From: Flammula alnicola
Taxonomy: Eukaryota > Basidiomycota > Agaricomycetes > Agaricales > Strophariaceae
Reading direction: 5' to 3'
NCBI GenBank assembly: GCA_015499995.1
Contig: JADNRV010000034.1
Coordinates: forward strand, 124,001 to 188,000
Length of the DNA: 64,000 nucleotides
In this document: positions 23,541-33,379 of the stretch, piece after piece
How the letters are laid out: every line of letters begins with the position of its first letter
How positions within the stretch are numbered: position 1 is the stretch's first letter
The notes under the pieces: generated by a model
Databases searched by the model: none
What the model was told of the DNA's origin: nothing
The model's input: only the letters and a program-made list of their open reading frames with translations
Position numbers and translations under genes: made by a program

Positions 23541-24547
23541 ATGCAATTCAAAATACTCCGGTCCCTGCTCCTCCTCCCCGCCCTCATAGCCTCATCCTAC
23601 GCGCTCGTCTTCGCCGTCGACTCCTCCTCGCTCGTATCGACCGCGACCTACTCCACCGCACTCGGCGAGGGCTTCACCAAGGCCATCATCCGCGGGTACG
23701 AGGAGGCGTGCGGCGTCGGCGGCGAGGTGGACCCGAACTTTGTCGGCTCGTACAACAACGCGCGCGCGGCGGGGTATACGAATATCGATATGTACTGGTT
23801 CCCGTGCAACGGGTCGGGGAATAACTGCAAGTCGTACGCGACGCAGCTGGCGGAGATTGCGGCTACGTTTAGCGCGCACTCGATGAATATCGGGACTATT
23901 TGGGTTGACTTGGAGAAGGATGCTGCGGTTTGCAACAATGTGAGTTGGGATATTGTGCGTTGCGAGACAAAGGCGCTCAATGCGATTCTCTTACAGTGGA
24001 ACTACGGCACGTCAGGCAACCTTGCCCAAGCGCAGTCGCTTATTACTGCCATCAAGGCGACAGGATTCAACTTTGGTATCTACAGCAGCCCAGGCGTACG
24101 CACAACCCCCTTTCTCTGAACATCTCGTTACCCATGAAACTCACCGGCAAGTTGTAAACACATAGGAATGGAGCACCCTGTTCGGCTCCACCGGCGTCGT
24201 CCTCGACAGCGCCGCACCCCTCTGGTTCGCCACTTTCAACAACGTCGAGGTATTGGTTTATTTATTTATATGCTCCCGCCTATTCTATCTTTCTTACGCG
24301 TGAATTTTTCGCAGACAGTCACCTTGGGAACTCCCTTTGGCGGGTAGGCTCCAACATCCCCACCCCATTTCTTTCGTGCTAAATTGTTCGCATCCCTACA
24401 CGCAGATGGACCACCGCCGTGGGTCACCAATACACCGACGTCTCTGCGTCTGGCCAATTCGACCTCAGTGTCTTTACCCACTTTTTTTTTTTTTTTTTTT
24501 TAATTCCGCAAACTCCCCCTTTGTGGCTAAGCCATATGGTAGGGTAA
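23541..24547 (+). CDS. Secreted GH25-type lysozyme; stop codon destroyed by LINE insertion
   Basis: This is a probable peptidoglycan muramidase. The exons are 23541-24095, 24166-24249, 24315-24343 and 24406-24547. Residues 1-21 form a signal peptide ('LLLLPALIASSYA'). GH25 marks are 'VFAVDSSS' at the mature N-terminus and 'IWVDLEKD', which carries the Asp-x-Glu pair typical of the fold. 'DMYWFPCNGSGNNC' and the other cysteines suggest disulphides. The original gene ended 'FDLSVFTH-stop' (248 residues): the bases 'cactaa' are preserved at 30842-30848 across the LINE. In the present allele the LINE's oligo-T follows 'cact', so the frame runs through about six Phe codons and 15 further residues to a TAA at 24545. 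The extension could affect stability or export. Confidence 0.85.
24471..24482. repeat. Left target-site duplication of the LINE (12 bp)
   Basis: 'tctttacccact' is repeated exactly at 30835-30846. The flanking bases differ (g before the left copy, c before the right), which fixes the length at 12 bp. This is typical of target-primed reverse transcription. Confidence 0.93.
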
Positions 24548-24748
24548 GTACTTACTTGTATGCTACCTGTCTATCTATTTGTCAATCATGTATCTATAAA
24601 GCAACAACAGCTACGGGCAACGCATAGCGTCACCCACAGCGAGCCCCCGAAGCCCGCATGAAATAGGTATAGGTGATGTCCTATAATGTAAGGATAAAAT
24701 ATGAGAGGTTAAGTTATAGATTATAAAGTACGTTAGGGCCTCATAGCC

Positions 24749-27700
24749 CTATCCTCGTGCCACTGGTGGTTGCGGCCTGTCGTCATTGCCCATCTCAGGT
24801 ATGGCTCCGAAAACTGCTCGGAAGCGGTTGGTCACCGCTATGAACTTGAATAGGTGGGGGAGAAGTCGCGGCTCGGACAATAGCTGCGTTGCGTCAGCAC
24901 TGTAGCGCCCCCCTGCTGCCATCATCTGTCGTCTCGCATTGTTGTGTGCGGGGCACCGGGTGAGGTAGTGGTGTACGGTCTCCTCGTGTGTCCTGCAGCA
25001 TGGGCATATCGGGGACTCTGCCTTGCCAATTCGATGGAGGTGTTTCGCTAGCGGGACATGTCCAGATCGTAGCTGGAATAAGATGCTGGCCTGTTTACGT
25101 GTAAGTGAGGCGGCTAACTTCAGGAATTTCTTCGAGGGTAAGGTGCTGTCGATTGCCGATATACGTTCATAGCGGGTTGACTTGGTCCATGCCTCGCGTG
25201 CCAGCAGGTTTAGTTTCTTACGGTAGTGTTGTTTGACAGCCGACTTGCTGTGTGGTAGCTTTGTCCGCAGCTGTATTGGCAGGAGCCGTCGATGGCTCGA
25301 GTTGCCTTCTGCTGCTCGCTTTGCTTGCTCATCCGCTGCTTCGTTGCCGACTATGTCGACATGTCCTGGTGTCCACCGTATTGTGAGGTCTAGTGCTGTG
25401 TGCCGTCGCCGTACCATTGCCAGGCATTCATGGAAGATGTCAATGATGTACTGTGATGGGCCTGGTTTGATTTTCGTCGTCGCTGTAATCGCGGACTGGT
25501 TGTCCACTCCTATCGTCACCTTGCGCACCCTTCCCGTTTCCTTCATCAGCAGCTCCAAACCCAAGGAAAGCCCTACTCCTTCCCCTTCATAGACCGTATG
25601 CACCTCCTCTGTGCCCAAGTGCAATCTCCTCGAGTCCTTGTGTACCCCATCGCGAAATAGAACGGCCGCCGCTCCGATTCCGCCCTCATATCCTGATCCG
25701 TCTGTGTATATCTGGATGTCCGCCGTGTCTGCCTCCTCCTCTGCCAGCGCCTGCTCCACCGTCTCCGCTATCCTCACCTTGAAATCTGGTATCCACTTAG
25801 GTGATTTGCGAGTCGCTTTTATGATTTCCATCGATTTCGGTTTTATGGAGTACGTGTGCATGAGCTCATGTAGTGGCGAGGGATGTTTCTTGACATATGA
25901 CTTAGCTGCCTTGCGGACAGGACCATGTAGCGGGTGCGTCGCCGGCAGCGTTGCTAAGCGTAACACAGCTTCATGCCGGACCTTGTCGACGAGCAGATTG
26001 AATGGTAGCAGGTTGGCGTGGACATTCAAGATGTCTGTTGGCGTCGACCGCATGCCACCTGTGATCATGATCGCTGCTTTCCGCTGGATGGAGGCCAACT
26101 TGTTGATTAATGCCCGTCCTGCCTTCGGTTCTCGGTGCGCGCCGTCTGTGCGGCGATAGGGTGTCAGATAGATATCCGCCGCATACAGCATACGTGGCAC
26201 TGCTATCCCAAGGTACAGGCGCCTGACATGCTTGAAGCTCATCCCGCCCGATGGCCTTGCGAGCCGCCCGAACTGGATCATCCAGTCCTGGCCTTTCGCT
26301 AGCGCCGCTGCATGCTGGTCCTTCCATTTCAGCTCCTGGTCAATGTGGACTCCCAGAAACTTAACGGTTCCCTTAGGCTTTATCCTATGGCCCTCTACCA
26401 CCATCGTTGGACGCGGCATCGGGATACGCTTTCGCTGGATGAAAGGGTGTGGTACCGTGGTTCGTGTGGCATCTAGCAGCTGGAATTTCTCTATGCCGAA
26501 TGAGCAGTTGTGTCGTCGTGCCCATTCGAGGACACCGCCATTGCGGGTCATCATGTTCTTCAGCTTCCTATGCGTCTCCGAGAAGTCCTTGCCCGTTGCC
26601 ACTAGCGCGACATCATCGACGAACACAAACGCCCACTCGCCGTTTCGTCGGACTGGGACGACCAGGATTCCTGCGTTGTAGAGGATGTAAAGAACGAGGG
26701 ATTGAGCGTCACCCTGGTCAAGGCCGTTGTCGATGCTAAAGATTTCAGAGCGGTAGTCGTCAAAGACTAGGCTTGTGCGGCGCCCTTCCAGCCGCCTTCG
26801 TACCCACTCCACGTGTTCTACTGGCACTCCTCGCATCCGCAGGTTGTGCAGCAGTACATCGACCGCTACGCTCGGAAAGGCACCCTTGACGTCCAGAAAC
26901 AAAACCGATGCCACCTCCGTCTTCCGCCATGCATCCTTGATGGTCTTGACCACCAAATGTATTGAGTCAGTCGTCGCTCGACCTGGCCGACCACCAAAAT
27001 GGTTCTCTGGCAACAGTCCTTCCGCCTCCGCCATCTTCACTGCATCCTCCGTCTTGCACATATTCAGTACTCTCGCCATCCCATCCGATAGGACGATCGG
27101 CCTCCATGCCCCAGGAATTGTGTAGTCCGACTTGCCTGGTTTGCGTAGGACCGGCGTCTCCGTCAATTTCCAGCTGTTCGGATAAACTTGTAGATGGTCT
27201 GTGGCGCGATAGATGGGTCCTAAGTACAGAACCAGTGCTGGGCGGTTGTGTGTGAATACTGAGTTGGATGGTGTCCCTGTCCGTGTCGCCTTATATGGTT
27301 TCATCCTCTGGATGGCTCTGTGGATTTGGATGTCGGTCACAGGCTCAAAGGCCCATTTTGGCGGCGGGTATACGAAGCCTGTGTTGTCGAACGGGATAGC
27401 GGGTTTGGGTGGGAAGAATGCCTCGAACAACATCTGGCTCTTGCTGGCGTTGTCCACTGCCTCGCGTATGACTGCTTTCGTCTCTGGGTGTCTGATTTGC
27501 AGAGTCGGCATGCGCGCTCGCCCTCCATCGGATGCGGGTCCTGTGACCAATCGACTGGCTGTCCACATGCTCGTTTCGTCTAGGTTCTCAAGCCAGTCTG
27601 CCCAATGGTCCGCCTTTGCATGCCGGACTTGTTCAGAGTATGTGTTCCGCAACCGGCGGTACTCCTCATGAACGGGGTGTTCCTGGTTGAGCGCCAGGTG

Positions 27701-28744
27701 GTGAGACTTACGTGCCAGCCTCTGCGATGCTGCTTTGGCGACAGCCAACTCATGAGACCACCACCGTTTTGCGTATGGGGATGGCTTCGACATTGGAACA
27801 TGCGCCTCCGTGGCCGTCCGGATCGCCGTCTCTACCCCTTCCACCGCCCTCTCGAATTCCTCCACACTCTCTATCTCCCGCGCCGCTCCTAACTTCCCCA
27901 GTTCCACTTCCAGCACCTCCGCAAACCCTATCCAGTCCGTCCCTCGATAATTCCTCTTCGGCTCAAACGCTGTCGTCGTGGGTGTGATGTCGATGACGCT
28001 GATAATTGGCATGTGGTCAGTTTTTGTCGGCCTCCGTGTCGGGTCTGTGTCGCAGCTGATGAACGCGCTCAGCAGCCCACTGCTACAAAAGACGTTGTCG
28101 ACGCGCGTCAGGTTCTTCGTGCCGAAGGCTTCCAATGTCGGTATGTCTTTTGGTAAGGCCATTTTCATGTCATGCCGCATAAGCATGTCAATCAATACCT
28201 GGGCTTTGTTGAGGTTGGCGGTGGTGAAAAGGTGGTGATTCCGCTCCTCGTCCCACAGTGGGTGGTGTCGGTTGAAGTCGCCCATCCAGATGGTGTGTAG
28301 TGGGGCTCGTGGGTGGTCTCTGTGTGCCGGGTCTCTGAGGTATGCTCTGATTACATCCAGGCTGGAGTTGTTATCACAGTTATTGTAAATGTTGATGAAG
28401 CGTATGGTGCCGAAGGTTCCGTGAATCTGCATGCCTGTAATGTCACTAGACGGGAAGCTGATTGGTGTCCACGAGTTTGTCGTTAGTCTGGTGTTGACGA
28501 GTATGACCGAGCGTGTGGCTTTTGGGTTGTCGAGGTGTCCAGTTGGGTAGATGGGCCTCCAGTACGCATTCGCCCGCGTCCGCCCTAGGAAGTCGATTGA
28601 AGGTTCTTGTAGCATGATGATGTCGTATTTCTGTGGGTCAACGGTCTGCAGGAGGTCCAACTGACCGTCCAGCGAGCCATTGATGTTCTGTTGCCAAATC
28701 ACCAACTCTCGCTGCGCTATATTCGCGTCAGGCCTCTCAGGCAT
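24749..28744 (-). CDS. LINE ORF2: endonuclease, reverse transcriptase, RNase H
   Basis: The product has 1331 residues. An APE-type endonuclease lies at residues about 8-260 ('IWQQNINGS', 'IIMLQEPSIDF', 'WMGDFNRHHPLWD', with the catalytic Glu, Asp and Asn visible, and 'KTDHMPI' with the final His). The reverse transcriptase lies at about 480-760 ('LFLDVKGAFPSV', 'GLDQGDAQS', 'FVFVDDVALVATG' with the catalytic Asp pair). RNase H lies at about 1010-1150 ('IYTDGSGYEGGIGAAAVL', 'IGVDNQSA', 'TPGHVDIVGNEAAD'). A C-terminal 'CPCCRTHEETVHHYLTRC' zinc motif follows. All catalytic acids are present and the frame is unbroken, so the protein is probably active. Confidence 0.93.
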   Translation of the reverse strand: MPERPDANIAQRELVIWQQNINGSLDGQLDLLQTVDPQKYDIIMLQEPSIDFLGRTRANAYWRPIYPTGHLDNPKATRSVILVNTRLTTNSWTPISFPSSDITGMQIHGTFGTIRFINIYNNCDNNSSLDVIRAYLRDPAHRDHPRAPLHTIWMGDFNRHHPLWDEERNHHLFTTANLNKAQVLIDMLMRHDMKMALPKDIPTLEAFGTKNLTRVDNVFCSSGLLSAFISCDTDPTRRPTKTDHMPIISVIDITPTTTAFEPKRNYRGTDWIGFAEVLEVELGKLGAAREIESVEEFERAVEGVETAIRTATEAHVPMSKPSPYAKRWWSHELAVAKAASQRLARKSHHLALNQEHPVHEEYRRLRNTYSEQVRHAKADHWADWLENLDETSMWTASRLVTGPASDGGRARMPTLQIRHPETKAVIREAVDNASKSQMLFEAFFPPKPAIPFDNTGFVYPPPKWAFEPVTDIQIHRAIQRMKPYKATRTGTPSNSVFTHNRPALVLYLGPIYRATDHLQVYPNSWKLTETPVLRKPGKSDYTIPGAWRPIVLSDGMARVLNMCKTEDAVKMAEAEGLLPENHFGGRPGRATTDSIHLVVKTIKDAWRKTEVASVLFLDVKGAFPSVAVDVLLHNLRMRGVPVEHVEWVRRRLEGRRTSLVFDDYRSEIFSIDNGLDQGDAQSLVLYILYNAGILVVPVRRNGEWAFVFVDDVALVATGKDFSETHRKLKNMMTRNGGVLEWARRHNCSFGIEKFQLLDATRTTVPHPFIQRKRIPMPRPTMVVEGHRIKPKGTVKFLGVHIDQELKWKDQHAAALAKGQDWMIQFGRLARPSGGMSFKHVRRLYLGIAVPRMLYAADIYLTPYRRTDGAHREPKAGRALINKLASIQRKAAIMITGGMRSTPTDILNVHANLLPFNLLVDKVRHEAVLRLATLPATHPLHGPVRKAAKSYVKKHPSPLHELMHTYSIKPKSMEIIKATRKSPKWIPDFKVRIAETVEQALAEEEADTADIQIYTDGSGYEGGIGAAAVLFRDGVHKDSRRLHLGTEEVHTVYEGEGVGLSLGLELLMKETGRVRKVTIGVDNQSAITATTKIKPGPSQYIIDIFHECLAMVRRRHTALDLTIRWTPGHVDIVGNEAADEQAKRAAEGNSSHRRLLPIQLRTKLPHSKSAVKQHYRKKLNLLAREAWTKSTRYERISAIDSTLPSKKFLKLAASLTRKQASILFQLRSGHVPLAKHLHRIGKAESPICPCCRTHEETVHHYLTRCPAHNNARRQMMAAGGRYSADATQLLSEPRLLPHLFKFIAVTNRFRAVFGAIPEMGNDDRPQPPVARG

Positions 28745-30674
28745 CCGTCCGTGTCGTTTCCGACGTTGGGACGGTCTTGCGCTGTTTCGTCAGCACCGTC
28801 CGATTTGTTCCCGTTGGGAATGTCTGATTGCCCCAGCTCTCATCCCCATCCCCTCCAGTTGCGCCCGCACTCCATTGTGGACCCCATTGGTCTGGGAGCG
28901 TGCTCTGCTGACTGCTGGTGGTGCCCCTGCCATTCCCTTCTCCCATCCCTGCTCGTCCCCTCCCTGACGCTCCTCCTCTCCCTCGTGCTGCTGTCCTTCC
29001 GCCTCCCAACTGCATCCTTACCCCTCCGCCTTCACCTGCTGCTCCGCCTGCCAACCGCCCCATGCCTCGTCCATTCTTACCCTGCCGCACCTCTGTCCAT
29101 CCGCCTCCAAAACTTCCCCCGGGTGTCTGCCATGTCGAATCTTGCTTGTTCGTGTAAATGTCGTGTGTGGGTGCTACGGGCTCCCACGTCGCCGGGTCTT
29201 CTGTTGGGAAGTACTTATAGCCAGCTTCCGGGATCGTGGCGTGTAGTTTGAGCGTGGCTGCCACGAAATGCGGGCATCTCCTGTCAGCCGCCCCATGACC
29301 GCGGACTTTGCAGTTCGAACAGAAGAACTGGTCTGGGTCCATGACCGGGCAGGTCGCACTCCGATGTCCTTTACCACAACGTCCACAGGTATCGTCGGTT
29401 GCCTTGCAGGCAAATGCGCGGTGGTTAGCTCCTACGACCTGACACTTGAAGCATCGCTCGGCGTCTGGCAGCAACTTTCGTACGAGGACTTTCTTGCCTT
29501 CGATGTAGGCCTCCTCCTTGATAACGTGGTTGGCGGGCACCTGCGACACAAATCCCATGATGAGATGGGCCGTTGCCTGTGATTGCTTGCGTCGTAGGAC
29601 CGGCTTGATGAACTTCGCGAACGCGACCGACCCCCTGGGCAATCCGTTCGCATCCTCGACTTCCTGCAGAGCCCCCTCGGCTTCTGGTTGCAAGCTGACC
29701 GGGACATATTCCACGATGGTTTGGCATAGGCGCGGTTTCACGACCGACGTTCCTCCCATGGCTGACAGGAACTCCGTCATGACCTCATCCCCTCGCAGCC
29801 ATGCTGCTGCCTCCTCCGAGTTCAGGTCGAAAACCACCCCCCCATTCGCTAACTTCTTCGCTCCCATAAACCGCACCTCTGACGGTTTTCCTGTCAACTC
29901 TTCCTTCATCAATTCCAACGTCACATTCCCTTTCCCCACTAGCTGCCGCTCCGTCATCTCCTTCAACCCATTCGATCCTCCTGGTGCCGCGTCAATCAAT
30001 ATCTGTCGTTGTACCACTTGCGCCCGTGCTAGCGCAGCCGAGAGACGTGGGTTGTTCGTGCCGTTGGCCAGCATCTCCGCGTATGATGCATTGGTATTGG
30101 TGTTCTGTACTGCACTCTGAACGGGGGCCGCTGCGGCTGCGGCTCCTTGCAACGCACTGTCCGCTGCTCCTTGCAACTGGTTGGTTATCTCCTGGCATTC
30201 ATCTCTGAAGTCTTCTAACGCTGCCCCCGCTTCCCTCGCTGCTAGTCGAAACTCCTCCGCCGCTCCTTCAATCGCCTCTACCGTAGGCAGCTCCTTGATC
30301 CCGTCCTCTATCCTTCCCAGCACCGCTCCCACTATCCTCGTCACCATTTCCTCCTCCATGTATTCCTCCGTTAAGAATGCTATCGCTCGAATTCCGTCGA
30401 CCGCAGGTTTCGGCACCTGTGGCAGTGCTGCCAGTTGTAGCGCGAGCAAGGCCAGGACCTTTAGTGTCGCTGGCTCGCCCTTGGGCAGATATCCGTTACC
30501 CTCAAGGTATTTTCTGGCTGTGATCGGGTCTTTGACTGACGTCGTAAGTCCGCTACGTTTGATTAACTCTTCCCTTGACATGTTCTGTACCGTTGCTGCT
30601 GACTTCTGGGATTGGCTCCGCAGTGTGCCGGTTGTCCCGCTCGCACCCGGAGTGGACTCTCTTGAGTTCGCCAT
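28737..30674 (-). CDS. LINE ORF1, zinc-knuckle nucleic-acid-binding protein
   Basis: The product has 645 residues. The N-terminal half is Ala/Glu-rich and probably helical, followed by a region likely to be an RNA-recognition-like fold. Three cysteine clusters lie at residues about 410-480: 'CFKCQVVGANHRAFAC', 'CGRCGKGHRSATC' (CX2CX3HX4C) and 'CSNCKVRGH' with a later Cys. A Gly/Arg-rich tail follows. Such Gag-like proteins package LINE RNA. The stop codon overlaps the ORF2 start in 'ATGCCTGA', an 8-nt overlap, suggesting ORF2 is made by termination-reinitiation. Confidence 0.88.
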   Translation of the reverse strand: MANSRESTPGASGTTGTLRSQSQKSAATVQNMSREELIKRSGLTTSVKDPITARKYLEGNGYLPKGEPATLKVLALLALQLAALPQVPKPAVDGIRAIAFLTEEYMEEEMVTRIVGAVLGRIEDGIKELPTVEAIEGAAEEFRLAAREAGAALEDFRDECQEITNQLQGAADSALQGAAAAAAPVQSAVQNTNTNASYAEMLANGTNNPRLSAALARAQVVQRQILIDAAPGGSNGLKEMTERQLVGKGNVTLELMKEELTGKPSEVRFMGAKKLANGGVVFDLNSEEAAAWLRGDEVMTEFLSAMGGTSVVKPRLCQTIVEYVPVSLQPEAEGALQEVEDANGLPRGSVAFAKFIKPVLRRKQSQATAHLIMGFVSQVPANHVIKEEAYIEGKKVLVRKLLPDAERCFKCQVVGANHRAFACKATDDTCGRCGKGHRSATCPVMDPDQFFCSNCKVRGHGAADRRCPHFVAATLKLHATIPEAGYKYFPTEDPATWEPVAPTHDIYTNKQDSTWQTPGGSFGGGWTEVRQGKNGRGMGRLAGGAAGEGGGVRMQLGGGRTAARGRGGASGRGRAGMGEGNGRGTTSSQQSTLPDQWGPQWSAGATGGDGDESWGNQTFPTGTNRTVLTKQRKTVPTSETTRTDA

Positions 30675-30834
30675 AGTATTGTATGGCTGGCTTGTAGCTG
30701 GGAACGACTGCTCTAGTGAGGTTTCCTTGTTTTATCTACTCTCTCGACGCCGACTAACCACCGAGACTAATTTAGCCCAGCTAAAAAGCGTGGGAATAAA
30801 GGAGGTGGTGGTGGTGCCAGATCAAGGAGCGGTC

Positions 30835-30846
30835 TCTTTACCCACT
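30835..30846. repeat. Right target-site duplication of the LINE (12 bp)
   Basis: An exact copy of 24471-24482, followed by 'aa', which completes the original TAA stop codon of the GH25 gene. Confidence 0.93.
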
Positions 30847-31811
30847 AAGCATGCATATGGAGGGTATTATAACGTCCCCACGCGCGCACGGTGACAGCCA
30901 TTATTAACTTCCAACTTAGTTTGCTGGCTGAGACGAAATTGCATGTGTATTCTTTATTTAAGAGGAATTATATTTCATTCTTTCTGGAATCTGGGTGGCA
31001 CTGGTACCACCAGCGAATTCACAAATCACTTTTTGGACTTTGTTTTGACTTTTTTTTACCGGCTCACAAGTCAACAGGTCCAGAAAGTTGACAAGTCTGA
31101 AAAGTTGACAAACGAGGGTCGCTAACTTGAATCCCTATTGGTGGTCTTACTGACGAGGATTGCTACTCATCGCATCCGCTGGTCCAGGCATCTGAGAAGA
31201 CGAAGGAAGTACTCAAGACACCTGCTACCTGAAAAAACGAGGTACGTGTAAACTCTTCATACCCACCTCATTGTGTTAAAATTTCCCTACATTATTAGTA
31301 GTATGTTCAAACCATTGATATTCGTAGCCTGATCTACCCGCATCCGACACCTCTCTCAAAACACAAATCACTGCAGTCACCCACGAAGATGCCAGCGCAG
31401 TCTCTCGATCATCCAAAAACCTCCGCAATGTATGTTTTTACTTTTTCAGAGCATATCTCACCGGATGTCATTACATTCAAGGTTTCCAGGCATACGACCG
31501 CATTAACGAAAAGTGGTCCCGTTTCAGCAGCCGAGCCATTTGAAAATCGTTGATATATTTTTCAAAGGGGTCCAGAATTTGTGGATAAGCCGACGGCTAT
31601 CGCAAAGTATGCGAGTTGGGCATGTCGAGACATCCGGATAGAGTTAGTCTTGTCCCCGGAGCGAGGCCTCAAGGTGAAACTCGCCTCGCCTCGAAATCAG
31701 GGCAGTTCGGGTTTGTGTTGGCTCACCAACCTAAGGATAATAAAAATCAACCTAATTTCTGCCGAAAATCAACCTGATCTTAGTTGCGTTCTTTGGTTGA
31801 AGTTCAACCAA
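30847..31811. other. Former 3' flank of the GH25 gene
   Basis: Apart from the rest of the original GH25 stop codon and its 3' flank, no gene could be supported. An ATG at 31389 opens a 13-codon stretch followed by a donor-like 'gtatgt', but no convincing downstream exon was found. Confidence 0.4.
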
Positions 31812-32434
31812 TGCCAGCTGCACAGAGCAGGGCATGGAGTTGATGGAGGTCTCTCATGGGTTGCTTATGGGCACGTCAGTGATGTAGCAAAACATATGCT
31901 CAAACAGGCGCCTCATAATGACAAGATCAGCATCGTTTTGATCACTGACGAGCTACTCTCGTTTCATTAATTGTTAGCTTGATCCTCTCGCTGCCTCGTC
32001 AACTTAATCCATCGAAATGCTTCAACTATTGTATAACCAGATAAATCAGAAACAATTGATTTAGATCTAACGACACGCTATCACAACAATAAGCAAAAAT
32101 AGGCTGACACCTATTAGCAGATGTCGCTACTTATTACTCTAGTCGTACAACGACTGCGGTGGCAATGAAATAGATAATAGATTACTAGTAGAGTTCAGAC
32201 GTGAAGACCGTAAAAAAGGACCGTTGAAAGTCTTCAGGCGGGATTCTGGATCCCAAATGTTGATCCATTCCAAGTCGTTTCAATAGTAACCGACTCCAGC
32301 TCATCACGAGCATCTCGAGTCAACATAAAGACACAGTCCTCTAATTCCGTGTAGGGGGGTTTCCGAGTGATGACATGTTTAAGCTTGCAGCATTTTCTGG
32401 AGAGGGGGAGGAATTACTTCATCGGCGATGTTCA
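31812..32434 (-). pseudogene. Inverted fragment of the F-box gene 3' end
   Basis: This is the reverse-complement match of about 4239-4893: the last exon of the F-box gene plus its 3' flank. Landmarks are 'ccgtgtaggggggtttccga' at about 32348 against its complement at about 4308, and 'gggcacgtcagtgatgtagc' against its complement near 4830-4850. Small indels break the frame. It is fused at about 32434/32435 to a GWT1 fragment in the same relative orientation. It has no start codon or F-box and so is non-functional. Confidence 0.82.
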
Positions 32435-32887
32435 CGGCAGCCTTTGGTTTGACGCGTCAGGCCAAAAGGGAAGGGGGGGAGGGAGGGGACGACGCACCAG
32501 TGCGACGAGAGAGACGAGGTTGATGTGGGTGATTGAGGACCCCGTCGTTCCTGAGATGAAAGATTCTTTGCTTCCTTGTATCCGTTGGCCATTGTGTCGC
32601 GAGATACTGGGGAAAGTAGGTGGGTTTAGCGCCCGAGGGGTATGCTGTACCTATATTCGTTAGAAGGCAAAATGGGATGCAGTTGCCCTGAAGTTAGAAC
32701 TGAGCTGTGTGTGACACTGGTTAGTTATCGAGAGGGGCAGCTCTTCGAAGCTTAGAATTCAAACTTGAAACCCTTCTCCTCCGAGTAATGAGCATGGTAA
32801 GGCGAACGACGGAAAGAAATGTTCAGTATGTTGGTGAACCGTGAGATGGAGGAATTTAGACTCCGTGAGAAGTAAGTACTTGGTGCC
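32435..32887 (-). pseudogene. Inverted, truncated copy of the GWT1 5' end
   Basis: This is the reverse-complement match of about 13193-13638: the GWT1 upstream region, exon 1, intron 1 and the first codons of exon 2. One A is missing in the 'gcaaaagaa' run of exon 1, shifting the frame after about nine codons, and the gene ends at the junction with the F-box fragment. It continues on the other side of the Mutator-like element as the BTB B region. Confidence 0.85.
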
Positions 32888-32939
32888 GGGTGGTTAACAA
32901 AGTTACTTTTCCAATTCACTTTTCTCTGCCAAAAGCTAA

Positions 32940-33130
32940 CTGTTGCTTGCTTTTGGCAGCAACAGTTAATTTATCGCAGTTAGTGCAGTTAATACACTTA
33001 CATCCGTTAACTTGCAGTTACCTTGGCGCTGTGATCGCCAGCCAAAAACAGTTACTCGGTGTGACCAAGGCGTGACTCATTTATAGGCGCCAGTTAGCTT
33101 GGCACAGTTAACTGGCAGCCGCTGGGCGCT
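32940..33130. repeat. Left subterminal repeat cluster of the MULE
   Basis: Variants of 'cagttaac' and 'gttagtgcagtta' occur repeatedly, including a hairpin with arms 'aactgttgc' and 'gcaacagtt' at about 32936-32968. Similar motifs are clustered at the right end, so these are probable transposase-binding sites. No function was shown. Confidence 0.6.
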
Positions 33131-33379
33131 AACTTGCTGACTTCAGCCAGAGCGTAAATAGTGATCTGGAGTGAGTGTATTATGTATATAGATAAGCTAT
33201 ATAATAAATATTGAGACAGAGAGCTGGATACGAGCAGAAGGCTCAATGAAATGCCAAGGTGAGCTTCCGGAAATAACTTATGCCACTTGCCGCTGATTTC
33301 AAATGCAATTTTCACCTGAGTACATACACAATTTTAATGAGAGGAGAGAGCCTTTCCATCTACCTACGACTTTGAGACC

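Larger units (their letters stand above)
24483..30834 (-). mobile_element. Complete Tad1/I-like LINE retrotransposon
   Basis: The element is 6352 bp, reading leftward. It has a 160-bp 5' UTR (30834-30675), ORF1, ORF2, a 3' UTR (24748-24502) and a tail of 19 A on its own strand (24501-24483). It is bounded by a perfect 12-bp target-site duplication. Both ORFs are open, there is no 5' truncation, and the tail is uninterrupted, so this looks like a recent, full-length and possibly active insertion. It landed in the stop codon of the GH25 gene, in the opposite orientation. The ORF2 order endonuclease, reverse transcriptase, RNase H, zinc knuckle fits the Tad1 group common in fungi. Confidence 0.93.

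Noticed and set aside
31389..31435. ATG followed by a donor-like gtatgt
   Set aside because: No compatible downstream exon or motif; chance occurrence is likely.
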